This document shows, piece by piece, positions 43,210 to 53,051 of a stretch of 64,000 nt of DNA (the stretch's first letter is position 1; each line of letters starts with the position of its first letter). Origin of the DNA: Hippasteria phrygiana (taxonomy: Eukaryota > Echinodermata > Asteroidea > Valvatida > Goniasteridae); the NCBI GenBank assembly GCA_037893225.1, contig JAZGUH010000696.1, positions 496,001 to 560,000 of the forward strand, in the 5' to 3' direction. The notes below the pieces were generated by a model. It was not told the origin of the DNA, did no database searches, and saw nothing but the letters and a program-made list of their open reading frames with translations. Made by a program: the position numbers and the translations under genes.

Positions 43210-44479
43210 TGAGGAGAATCCGGCGATCGGGGGGGAATATTATTCCTTGACCACGCGCTCTGCCCATTTCGGTGGAACAATCTCATTGGTCAAAATTATG
43301 AAACCAGGCAGATATTCCACCTTGGGATGGAGAGTGGCCAATCAGAAAGTTACTGACTACACGTGTTAGACATGGTCATAAAATGGCAGACAGCCATAAC
43401 AGTTTTAGCCAGTGGCATAAAATGTAGCCATGTTGGCTGGGTTCTCTGGCCACATCCCCATCTGGTCAATTACTTATCTGTGTTGAGACAAAGGGGTCGT
43501 CTTAGCCACATATGGACTTGGTCAACTTAGGGGTAAAATCTGCTACTGGGTGCTAATTAAATTTACTGGAACATAGAGGTGGACCATGCTTCGAAATCGT
43601 GGGAACTTTTCCTGTCGGACCAAGTGTTAAAATGGCAGTAAGGGGGAATTTTAACAGGGGCTGACACACCGTATCTGCATATGAAAAGAAAAAGAAAATG
43701 TTCGCAAATTGATAGCAGTACTGCTGTTTTCATACATAGCATGAGTCGGGTGCCATCAGTGGATATGCATTATTGCCTGATGGCGCAGTGCTATATCAGT
43801 CAACTGTACCACTATCAAAGTGGAGGTAAAGTCTTTCCTACGGGATCACCTGATCACGTAAATCTATTTCTGAGCAAGTGCAAACACATCTTTGATAAAC
43901 AAGTGAATCGGTATAGTGTTAAAAGATTTCAAAAATGAACTATTTGTCAGGGTTGTTTTTGCACAAATACTGGCACTGGATGCCTGAAACATGAGTAAGC
44001 ACTAGTTGGACAATCAGTTCAGATAGAACTCTCAATTGTATAACTAACATGATTCAGACTAGTTTTAATATGAAAGAAATTTGTCACATCGGAAAGATTT
44101 TACTTTAACACTAACGCCCTAGGCCTAGGGCGTGTGGAAAATCATATTAAAATTTATATATGTATATATTTATTACATTTCTTTACCCAGGGTATGCCCA
44201 AACAGTTTAAAACTGGTTTCCATTGGGGCCCTGCATATTATTAGTTAAAACTGAATATTTACACATTCATACAAAATATTTGAACAAATACAATAATGTT
44301 TACACAAATACATCAATTTTCGGTTAACTTTTCAACTCTCCAGAAGCCTATTGCTGATTTACGGGATGGGTGAAAAACCCGCGAAAAAACCTTTTAGGGT
44401 GAAAAACAAGGGGAAATTCCCATCCGGCTCCAAAGTATTTTGGCAACCAAGTTTATAACTCCGCAGATCAGCGTAAATG
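43210..44479. other. Intergenic, no gene seen
   Basis: AT-rich. An 85-codon plus frame (43681-43938, basic start then HYCLMAQCYISQLYHYQ) has no recognised domain and no splice context. A perfect 20-bp palindrome ACGCCCTAGGCCTAGGGCGT lies near 44113. Confidence 0.45.
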
Positions 44480-44725
44480 ACAGAAATATCACTGATAGAT
44501 GGCTTCACGTAGCTCCGATTTAAATGTACTTAAGGAGTTTATGGTTCTCATTTGTTCAGGCAGATTATTCCATATACTGGCACCACTCACAGCGAAACTT
44601 GTCACGTAGCATTCCTTTTTGGCGAAAGGAACTTTCAGTGCCATTTTGGGTCGATTGTCGTGTTTCACGAATCACTGTAAGTGGTGTGAACAGATTTGTC
44701 ATGTACAAAGGAGTCATTTTGTTAA

Positions 44726-45672
44726 AGGAACCATGCTTCTCAAATTGACCGGATCACATTTTATTTCATAAATAAATTCATTTATATGTATTAAATGTGA
44801 ATTAAAAGCCAAACTGGTTCAAGCGAAGTTTTAGTGTGATTATTTGCCGCTCAAAAATTGACCCCCCCTTTTTGAAATTTGTTGAGACTTAAATTGAGGG
44901 CGCTGTTCGTGACGTAGACCGAGGCACCGAAATTCATGGATCGACTCGGTAGTCTGGACCCGGCCCGTATACACACACTAGGTCTACACGTGCAATTTCG
45001 TAAGTTGCAACAACAACTAACATCGAACTTACCCTGATTTTCTCCCTTTTAGCGAAGGCTCCTCGGGGAATGGGCCGTTTAACTGCTTTCGCCTTTATCT
45101 TACTCACATCTGGGAACTTTGTTGGGATGGCAGTGGACTTGAGCATATTTTTAATGGTCATCCCAAAGGATTTGAAAATACCAGTATCGAAACACGACGA
45201 CGGCTCAAAGTGGTCGCTACATAACGCTGAAAAGCTGCATGGGCCGGACCTCTTTGCTCTTGTCACCTTCACTTTCGCCGTCCAAATTCTCCGATATTTC
45301 GCTTCAGTTGGAAATAAATGAAGGCTTACTCCACCCGTCGTTGTTTTGCTGCACCCAGCAGCCACACACCTTGTCGGCATGGCCGAAAAACACTATTTTG
45401 CTTAGATTTTGGACGAAGAATTTTCGCCGTACAATGTACACACAATGCATACCCGTGATGAATGGGTAATGTGCCTCGATCTACGTCACACACTTATGTT
45501 AATGAGGGTCCCACTCAGGGGGCGGAGTAGCTTGGACAAACATTTTCAAAAATTTTTTTCTCATATTTAATCTGGGAAATAATTGTCTCTGGACACAAAA
45601 TATCATTGTCAAGATAATACTTTATTGTTTTAAGCAGGAATAATGCAATATAAATCATAAATCATGTTTCCT
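44726..45672 (-). mobile_element. TTAA-flanked element with a THAP exon (Kolobok-like), 947 bp
   Basis: Ends AGGAACCATGCTT (44726) and AATCATGTTTCCT (45672) are imperfect inverted repeats. TTAA lies directly outside each (44722-44725 and 45673-45676). Removing the insert and one TTAA restores the LINE reading frame across the junction, so the borders are precise. It contains a THAP-domain exon on the minus strand. THAP plus TTAA is the known combination of Kolobok transposons (family knowledge). The catalytic part is absent, so this is a deletion derivative. Confidence 0.8.
45033..45380 (-). CDS. THAP zinc-finger exon, probably Kolobok-type transposase N-terminus
   Basis: From the ATG at 45380: MPTRCVAAGC (Cys5, Cys10), LHLFP, RRIWTAKVK, CSDHF (Cys54, His57) and AIPTKF, the complete C-x4-C…C-x2-H THAP signature in about 90 residues. 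A basic KAKAVKRPIPRG tail follows, then a consensus donor GTAAGT at 45032-45027 (minus). THAP domains bind DNA, in transposases often the element's own ends. The exon lies inside a TTAA-flanked insertion, so transposon origin is preferred over a host THAP gene. No following exon was found within the element. Confidence 0.82.
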
Positions 45673-46755
45673 TTAAGGCTTTTGAAAACAAGGATAGCCT
45701 TTTTGGACTGAACTCTATCATTAAAAGGAATCAAATTTAGTCTGGCAAACATATCAGCTGAGGGGGTGAGGGAGGTACATTTAAGGATTATCCGTGCGGC
45801 TCTTTTTAGACATTTTGTTGAGGGTATTGTCGTGAGATATGTACCTTCCTCCCCACACCGTACAGCAATACTCTAAAGATGGCATAACTAAACTTACAAA
45901 GAGTGTGTGCAGGCTGCTTTGGGGAACGTAATCACGAATTCTGTTTAACACACCCAATTTAGACGAAACAGTCTTCCTTACGTATTCAACATGTGTACCC
46001 CAACTTAATGTTTCATCAACAACTACACCCAAGCATTTACAAGATTTCACTTTTTCGATAATCTTATCAGCAATGCACACGTTCAGGTCGACGTTGGATA
46101 TTTTCTGCCTTGAACCAATAAGCATACATTTGGTTTTGTTGGCATTTAATGCTAGTTTGTTTCTTAGGCACCAGTTGTGAATACTAGCAAGAGCTACATT
46201 CAAGTTCCTTTCTATTTCGTTAATACTAGAGGAGCTACACGTTAACGTGGAGTCATCTGCAAACATAAATATGTTGCAATTTTGGGGTATACAAGATGGA
46301 AAATCACTACTTTAAACAATGAATAAAAGTGGCCCTAAGATCGTCCCTTGTGGATCTATGGAACGCCTATGTCTATGGGCAAGACCTTCAGTGTTGTAGT
46401 CAAGGCCACAACCTCCGAGGCCGAGGCCAAGACCGAGGCCACAACCTCCGAGGCCGAGACCGAGGCCGAGGCCACAACGTCCGAGGCCAAGGCCGAGGCC
46501 GAGGCCACAACGTCCGAGGCCAAGGCCGAGGCCGAGGCCGGCTACTAAACACGTAATAAACAAATAATCCACTAAATCAAGGTTAAAGGCAGTGTGCATG
46601 ATTGGTCATTGTTGCAATTTTCAGAAATGGGCGGATTTGCGGGTTAGTATTTTATAGGAAATATGGTTCCACTGACCTGTTCAAAGTTTTGCGTTCTTGG
46701 ATGGCGAGAAAAACGAGAGAAAAACGGCGCTCGTTTTCAACCGTCGGGCGGATGA

Positions 46756-46873
46756 TAGCCTTTAGTCAAGACGCGCGTGGCTACATGGACACGTGACGCG
46801 CCCCGAATGCCAGCATGTACGTCCGGGGCGCGCCACTCGTCCGGGTAGGCACGCGCGCCTTGACTAAAGGCTA
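46756..46873. repeat. TAGCCTTTAGTCAAG palindromic MITE relic in hAT 1
   Basis: TAGCCTTTAGTCAAGACGCG and CGCGCCTTGACTAAAGGCTA are inverted ends 118 bp apart, with GGGGCGCG blocks between. The terminus equals that of the element at 51951-52538. Flanking bases do not form a TSD. Confidence 0.65.
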
Positions 46874-47109
46874 CAGGGCAGTTTTACAACGATTGAAAAC
46901 AATATAAATTTCCTCTTTTCTTGACAACGACAGCACACTTGGTGCTATCATTTCACACGATGATTGAGACTACTATTAACTTACAGGCTAGTAAGGTATT
47001 TCGTAATAATTCAGTAAAAACAAATTAGAGGATTACCAGTCGTGTACACAACCTTTAAGATTTTGTTGGATTTATTTTTATTTTCAAGTCAATGGCAGGT
47101 TACTCAAAG

Positions 47110-47239
47110 GATATGTTCATTGCATTTCAAGAACATAAGGGTCTCCAGCATCTGTTGGGATAGCTTTGCACGGTGGGGCCTCATAATAATCCCTCCTCTG
47201 CTAAAAATGCGCTCCACTGGAGCACTGCTGGCTGGAACA
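47110..47239 (-). pseudogene. hAT transposase C-terminal dimerisation domain, element 1
   Basis: The minus strand reads VPASSAPVERIFSRGGI, then MRPHRAKLS and LMFLKCNEH, the hATC signature (P-A-(S/T)-S-A-x-x-E-R-x-F-S … R-x-x-L) used for transposase dimerisation. The codons before VPASS continue at 47935-47881 (LAKTVLSV) on the far side of the 47240-47880 insertion. An upstream TAA (near 47925) and the lack of a catalytic core show it is a remnant. Confidence 0.85.
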
Positions 47240-47880
47240 TAGTCTTGGGCCCAAGACCCTTGTGTTGTTATTTCGGAGGCGCCCGCGCGCCAGATTCACT
47301 AACGTTGTGTCCTCGAAATCCCGGCTTTGTAAGTGCGTTCTGGCCTCACGCATGCGTAGTTTACAAAATGCAGCCGAATCCGCAGCCGGTGTTTGTCAAA
47401 CGTGCACGATTTTGGATCGCCACAAGGGTCTTGGATAAGTTGGCAGGCAATTCTTAACTTTTTCTTTACTTTTCGACGATTCTCCCTCGCTTTTCCGAGG
47501 ACTCCAATCAGTGACCGAGTTTGAGCCTTATCATAAATTATTCATTACGCGCAAATACATAGGACATGACGAGGCATCATGACCATTGATCTGCAGCCGC
47601 GCGCGTCACATGCGCGTGCACGCATGTCGGACATAAACCACGAATGTGATTGGTCAGAACACCATCGGGCGACGCTCACTGGATCCGTCTATTGTGCTCA
47701 AACTCGGTCGCTGATTGCATAATTACCGTCCATCATTATCACAGTCCACAGTCTGGTCGCGCCCCCGAAATGCCAACTTATCCAAGACTTTACTACAGAT
47801 CCAAAATCTTATCGCGCTGCCTGTGCATTGCAACTGCGAAAGTACAAAAGTACAATAGTAACGTCTTGGAACCAATACTA
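47240..47880. mobile_element. 9-bp-TSD element (Mutator-like length) inside hAT 1
   Basis: Ends TAGTCTTGGGCCCAAGAC and …GTCTTGGAACCAATACTA match the TIR of the helicase-bearing element at 14061-15441. GCTGGAACA flanks both ends (47231-47239 and 47881-47889), a perfect 9-bp TSD within the hATC codons. 641 bp. A further inverted pair, GTCTTGGATAAGTTGGCA / TGCCAACTTATCCAAGAC, lies inside at 47430-47795. Confidence 0.85.
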
Positions 47881-48965
47881 GCTGGAACAGAGAGGACAGT
47901 CTTTGCAAGGGCATGCAGTTATGGGTACATAGATTAGTAGACACGTGACAGGCTTCGCGTTGCGCGAGCACGCGTAACGGTCAACTTCACTGCCGGCCAT
48001 TATGATTATCGCTTTAACGTTCACTCGTTCAGGGCCGAGTGGTGGACCAGGAACCAGTCTATAGCGGGAGTAGACTGATTATCTAACAAAAGAAGATTAG
48101 ATGCTTCCTGAGTACGTGTAACATAATAGTGGCAGTTCATGGGGCGCGTGAAGTGCTGGACCAGGAACTACATGTAGTCTATTAGCGGGAGTAGACTGGT
48201 TCTACAAGAAGATGATACATATACATGTACGTACGTGAGTCAGTGTTGGAGGTCTCGAGACCGGCCTCGGCCTCGAGGCCGATTTTTATGGCCTCGGTCT
48301 CGGCCTTGGCCTCGGAGTGCAAGGCCTCGGCCTCGGCCTCGGCCTCGGAGCCTTCCGGACTCGAAGATCTGGTCGAGGCCGGCTCGAGGCCGCCCACTTT
48401 GACCAATTTTCCCACCAATTCAGATGTGTTTTCTGTTTCAATTAATTTAAATTGTTTACCTCATGAAACTTTCGAGAAGCTGCCACAGTGAGTTCCGTGA
48501 AACGAAATAAAGTTTCAAGCAGATACGCACGAATTAATGAACTGGTATTTGCATTATTGCACCATGGAGCTAAGATAGCTCCCCGATTGCACGTACTACG
48601 TACGTACATTATAATGTATTATCTTCTTGTAGAACCAGTCTACTCCCGGTAATAGACTACGTGTAGTTCCTGGTCCAGCACTTCACTCGCCCCATGAACT
48701 GCCACTATTGTGTTACACGTACTCAGGTAGCATCTAATATTTTTGTTAGATAATCTGTCTACTCCCGCTATAGACTGGTTCCTGGTCCACCACTCGGCCC
48801 TGAACGAGTGAACGTTAAAGCGATAAACATAATGGCCGGCAGTGAAGTTGAGGGAACCAACCTGTTATTCACGCGTGCTCGCGCAACGCGAAGCCTGTCA
48901 CATGTCTACTAGTCTATGTACCTATAACTGCATGCCCTTGCAAAGACTGTCCTCTCTGTTCCAGC

Positions 48966-49616
48966 TAGTCTTGGTTCAAAGACGTTACTATTGTACTTTT
49001 GTACTTTCGCAGTTGCAATGCACAGGCAGCGCGATCAGGTACAGTGTAGTTGCAATAGGCCGACAGCGCGATAAGATTTTGGATCTGTAGTAAAGTCTTG
49101 GATAAGTTGGCATTTCGGGGGCGCGACCAGACTGTGGACTGTGATAATGATGGACGGTTATGCAATAGACCGATCCAGTGAGCGTCGCCTGATGGTGTTC
49201 TGACCAATCACATTCGTGGTTTATGTCCGACATGCGTGCACGCGCATGTGACGCGCGCAGCTGCAGATCAATGGTCATGATGCCTCGTCATGTCCTATGT
49301 ATTTGCATGTAATGAATAATTTATGATAAGGCTCAAACTCGGTCACTGATTGGATCCCTCGGAAAAGCGAAGGAGAATCATCGAAAAGTAAAGAAAAAGT
49401 TAAGAATTGCCTGCCAACTTATCCAAGACCCTTGTGGCGATCCAAAATCGTGCACGTTTGACAAACACCGGCTGCGGATTCGGCTGCATTTTGTAAACTA
49501 CGCATGCGTGAGGCCAGAACGCACGTACGAAGCCGGGATTTCGAGGACACAACGTTAGTGAATCTGGCGCGCGGGCGCTCCGAAATAACAACACAAGGGT
49601 CTTGGGCCCAAGACTA
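48966..49616. mobile_element. 9-bp-TSD element, copy inside hAT 2
   Basis: Counterpart of 47240-47880 in the other hAT copy, reverse orientation. Begins TAGTCTTGGTTCAAAGACG, ends CCCAAGACTA, flanked by TGTTCCAGC (48957-48965 and 49617-49625). Identical position and TSD in both hAT copies prove the insertion predates their divergence. Confidence 0.85.
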
Positions 49617-49740
49617 TGTTCCAGCCAGCAGTGCTCCAGTGGAGCGCATTTTTAGCAGAGGAGGGATTATTATGAGGCCACACCGTGCAAAGCTATCCCA
49701 ATAGATGCTGGAGACCCTTATGTTCTTGAAATGCAATGAA
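49617..49740 (+). pseudogene. hAT transposase C-terminal dimerisation domain, element 2
   Basis: Same hATC signature as in element 1, on the plus strand (VPASSAPVERIFSRGGI, RPHRAKLS). Here a TAG stop follows KLSQ where element 1 reads a Gln codon, so this copy decayed further. The upstream codons lie at about 48945-48965, before the 48966-49616 insertion. Confidence 0.85.
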
Positions 49741-49988
49741 CATATCCTTTAAGGAACCTGCCATTGACGTGACTTGAAAGTAAAATAAAAAATCCAACAA
49801 TGAAGGTAGTGTACACGATTGGTAATCCTCTAATTTGTTTTTACTGAATTATTACGAAATACCTTACTAGCCTGTAAGTTAATAATAGTAGTCTCAATCA
49901 TCGTGTGAAATGATAGCACCAGGTGTGCTGTCGTTGTCAAGAAAAGTGGAAATTTATATTGTTTTCAATCGTTGGAAAACTGCCCTGA

Positions 49989-50103
49989 GGCTTTAGTCAA
50001 GGCGCGCGTAGCTACCCGGACGAGTGGCGCGCCCCGGACATGCTGGCATTCGGGGCGCGTCACGTGTCCAGGTAGCCACGCGCGTCTTGTTGACTAAAGG
50101 CTA
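49989..50103. repeat. TAGCCTTTAGTCAAG MITE relic in hAT 2
   Basis: Mirror copy of 46756-46873 in element 2, with a small loss at its left terminus and one TTG insertion at the right. Confidence 0.6.
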
Positions 50104-51268
50104 TCATCCGCCCGACGGTTAAAAACGAGCGCCGTTTTTCTCTCGTTTTTCTCGCCATCCAACAACGCAAAACTTTGAACAGGTCAGTGGAACGATATTT
50201 CCTATAAAATACTAACCCCCAAATCCGCCCATTTCTGAAAATTGCAACAATGACCAATCATACACACTGCCTTTAACCTTGATTGAGTGGATTATTAGTT
50301 TATTACTTGTTTAGTAACCGGCCTCGGCCTCGGCCTCGGCCTCGGACGTTGTGGCCTCGGCCTCGGCCTTGGCCTCGGACGTTGTGGCCTCGGCCTCGGT
50401 CTCGGAGGTTGTGGCCTCGGTCTTGGCCTCGGCCTCGGAGGTTGCGGCCTTGACTACAACACTGACGTGAGTACGTGCAATCGGAGAGCTATCTGTAGCT
50501 CCATGGTGCAATAATGCAAATACCAGTTCATTAATTCGTGCGTATCTGCTTGAACTTTATTTTGTTTCACGGAACTCACTGTGGCAGCTTCTCGAAAGTT
50601 TGATGAGGTAAACAATTTAAATTAATTAAAACAGAAAACACATCTGAATTGGTAGGAAAATTGGTCAAAGTGGGCGGCCTCGAGCCGGCCTCGACCAGAT
50701 CTTCGAGTCCGGAACGCTCCGAGGCCGAGGCCGAGGCCGAGGCCGAGGCCTTGCACTCCGAGGCCAAGGCCGAGGCCGAGGCCATAAAAATCGGCCTCGA
50801 GGCCGGCCTCGAGGCCGAGGCCGGTCTCGAGACCTCCAACACTGAAGACCTTCGATATTGTGCCCTTAATATTTACAGACTGACTACGACCGCATAGGTA
50901 CGACTTAAACCAATTAATTACAGAAGATGACAAATTCAGCTTCTTCAATTTGCCTAGTAGGATTACATGATCCACACAATCAAAAGCTTTACTGAGATCT
51001 ATGAACACGCTACCTGTAACTTTACCTTGCTCCATAGCCTCAAAACACTTGTTTGTTAAATCGTGTAGAGTGCTTTCAGTTGAGTGCAAGGGTCTAAATC
51101 CCGATTGGCAACTAGGTATCAAATTGTTATCATCGAGGTAGCTATATACTGCCGAGTGCACCCATCTTTCTAGAATCTTAGAGATAATTGGCAGTATAGA
51201 AATAGGCCGATAATTACCTGTACTACATGTATCTCCTCCCTTGGAGGATTCAGGACTGTTAGGGTTAA

Positions 51269-51621
51269 TACCCCCAACCAAAATCGTTAAGGAACAGCAA
51301 ATCTTGGAAAATAACCATCCATTTGTGTTCATAATTGTATAAACACTTGGCACAACCTTTAATTTTGAGAATTTTGTTGGGACATTTTATTGCAATATAG
51401 GGGAAGAAAGTTTGTGTCTTTTGTTAGAAGTTCTTGGCACCATGTAAAGTCACTCAAAGTGTTCACAATCATACATGTTGATTTCTTCCTCATTTTTTAC
51501 AGATTTTGCTGAAATAAATCTTGATATAACAGGTTGTACCACATGTTTAGAAAGTTGTTATCAAGGAGGGTTTGTTATTTTTCCAAGATTTTGCTGTTCT
51601 TGACCGATTTTGGTTGGGGTA
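51269..51621. mobile_element. TTAA-flanked MITE, 353 bp
   Basis: TACCCCCAACCAAAATCG (51269) is mirrored by CGATTTTGGTTGGGGTA (ending 51621), and similarity continues inward (AACAGCAAATCTTGGAAAA). TTAA flanks both sides (51265-51268, 51622-51625). It sits at the 5' edge of the split LINE RT. Confidence 0.82.
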
Positions 51622-51863
51622 TTAAAGTAAAATCTTTCCGTCTTACCCTTTCAATCTGCTCTCCAATGATTGAATTAAGCGGGCTGCAAATGGTTGTTGC
51701 TGCTCTCAGTATACATGGCCACTACACGATGAGACTCCAGTCCAGTCTCACTCAGTATTCATATTTCTCCATACTAAGTCCATCGTTCTCGCGTAATCAT
51801 ATATCCAGCATCACACTTCACAGTCTTCTTGTTTTTGTAGGCAAAATCGCCATCGTCATGATC

Positions 51864-53041
51864 TAGCCCTACAAATAGGGCTGTAAATGGTTCCTTTTTC
51901 AACTTCTGACTTTTTACTGTCACCATTACAGCCCTACTCCAACGGCAGCCTAGCCTTTAGTCAAGGCGCGCGTGGCACCCCGGATGCTGGTAACACAAAA
52001 AATGACCAGTGCGAGTGGCGAAACCACAAGCGCCTTTACTATCTCGTGGAGCTAATCAATATTAATGTCTTCCAGTTGTCTGGCTTATATACATTAGATG
52101 CTTTGTCATGCTAAAGTTGTAGCAAGTGGGAGGGGGGGAGGGCAGTTAAAATTATTCAAATACCGCCGTGTCGACGTCGCGCGCTTCATTTCAGAGCCCA
52201 GCACGCACACGCACAACTGCAACATGATTATTCGCCATCATCATCATTCCGCGCCCGCGCGCGCGGTGTTCCCACAGGGCGAGCGAACTCATTTTCTTCG
52301 TGAACGCGTGTGACGTCACAGATACGAGTTATTCTACATTTTTATTGGTGAATAGCCACAACATGTAATGCATTATGCATGAGAATTTCTCTACCAAATC
52401 GGTAGAGAAATGTAAAGAAAAACATAAGCCTTCTCCACGAGATAGTAAAGGCGCTCGTGGATTCGCCACTCGCTGGTCTTTTTTCGTGTTGAATGTAAGC
52501 ATCCGGGGTGGTGCCACGTGCGCCTTGACTAAAGGCTAACGGCAGCCCTACACGCTCACGTCGCGCGGACGTTATTGCATAATTCATAACAAGACCAGTG
52601 CCGCCCTGACTTACGAAACAACCGCGCGTCATACATACTCATGCATAATTCATGACAGACCATTTTCTACAACCGCCGGGTGCCCCGACTTCTCTCAATC
52701 CTAACGATGAATGCAAGATGGCGTTCTCCATGTAAAGACGTTTTGGAAGGTTTTGGAACATTTGTCATTTTTGAAGACCTCACAGCCGGACGAATTCAGC
52801 ATTTAGTAAGCCTTGTTATATACTGTAGAAATTGCAACATCTCAGGAATACAATGATGTATATAAAAGTGTTCAGCGATAAGAATTTTGGGAGATATTTG
52901 AAATCAAAGTCGACCAGTTATAAAACTCAGCGTCTAGGGCTGCCGTTGGAGTAGGACTGCCGTTGGAGTAGGGCTGTAATGGTGACAGTAAAAAGCCAGA
53001 AGTTAAAAAAGGAACCATTTACAGCCCTATTTGTAGGGCTA
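51864..53041. mobile_element. Element with TAGCCCTACAAATAGGGC TIRs and 10-bp TSD
   Basis: The first about 87 bp (51864-51950) is repeated inverted at 52936-53041. CGTCATGATC flanks both ends (51854-51863 and 53042-53051), a perfect 10-bp direct repeat. It is interrupted by the 588-bp element at 51951-52538. No transposase. A 9-11-bp TSD with long TIRs suggests a Mutator-type mobiliser. Confidence 0.85.
51951..52538. mobile_element. Nested element with TAGCCTTTAGTCAAG TIRs and 9-bp TSD
   Basis: Ends TAGCCTTTAGTCAAGGCGCG and CGCCTTGACTAAAGGCTA are inverted. TIR similarity extends inward through CCGGATGC and GAGTGGCGAA. ACGGCAGCC flanks both sides (51942-51950, 52539-52547), a perfect 9-bp TSD. 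The centre contains the inverted pair CTATCTCGTGGAG / CTCCACGAGATAG (52040-52055, 52433-52446). Confidence 0.87.
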
Positions 53042-53051
53042 CGTCATGATC

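Larger units (their letters stand above)
48241..50464 (+). mobile_element. hAT element 2, complete, inserted into element 1
   Basis: Starts CAGTGTTGGAGGTCTCGAG (48241) and ends CCTTGACTACAACACTG (50464). ACGTGAGT flanks both ends (48233-48240 and 50465-50472), a perfect 8-bp TSD. Length 2224 bp, equal to the reconstructed length of element 1, and opposite in orientation, which creates the large palindrome 46389-50464. It landed about 372 bp from the 5' end of element 1. The arms still match closely, so both copies are young. Confidence 0.92.
46389..50844 (-). mobile_element. hAT element 1, containing an inverted copy of itself
   Basis: Starts CAGTGTTGTAGTCAAGGCC (46389) and ends GGTCTCGAGACCTCCAACACTG-like at 50844. 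AAGACCTT flanks both ends (46381-46388 and 50845-50852), a perfect 8-bp TSD inside the LINE RT. Excluding the nested insert 48241-50472 it measures 2224 bp. Both termini run into CCGAGGCC arrays (46400-46550 and 50690-50830). A hAT C-terminal dimerisation fragment lies on the minus strand at 47110-47239 plus 47881-47935. The rest of the transposase is missing. Confidence 0.9.
44480..51264 (-). mobile_element. Non-LTR retrotransposon (LINE) reverse transcriptase, split by two later insertions
   Basis: Minus-strand RT pieces, read right to left: 51264-50853 (NYRPISILPIISKILER, STESTLHDL, FIDLSKAFDCVDH, WFKSYLCGRSQSV), 46388-45677 ([50 protein letters not shown], frameshift, then RAARIILKCT and DRVQSKKAILVF) and 44721-44480 (a C-terminal block around NLFTPLTVIRETRQ). 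An 8-bp TSD shows hAT DNA split the first two pieces. A TTAA duplication shows a second element split the last two. Across each gap the reading frame rejoins. Small indels mark it as dead before or since. Jockey/CR1-like by motifs; the clade is not settled. Confidence 0.85.

Noticed and set aside
44113..44132. Perfect 20-bp palindrome ACGCCCTAGGCCTAGGGCGT as a regulatory site
   Set aside because: Isolated, no neighbouring gene or repeated use in the window.
45033..45380. Host THAP transcription-factor gene
   Set aside because: The exon lies inside a precisely bounded TTAA insertion that interrupts a LINE frame; transposon origin explains more.
46312..50842. Glu-Ala and Gly-Leu repeat proteins ([14 protein letters not shown])
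   Set aside because: Translation of CCGAGGCC arrays at hAT ends.
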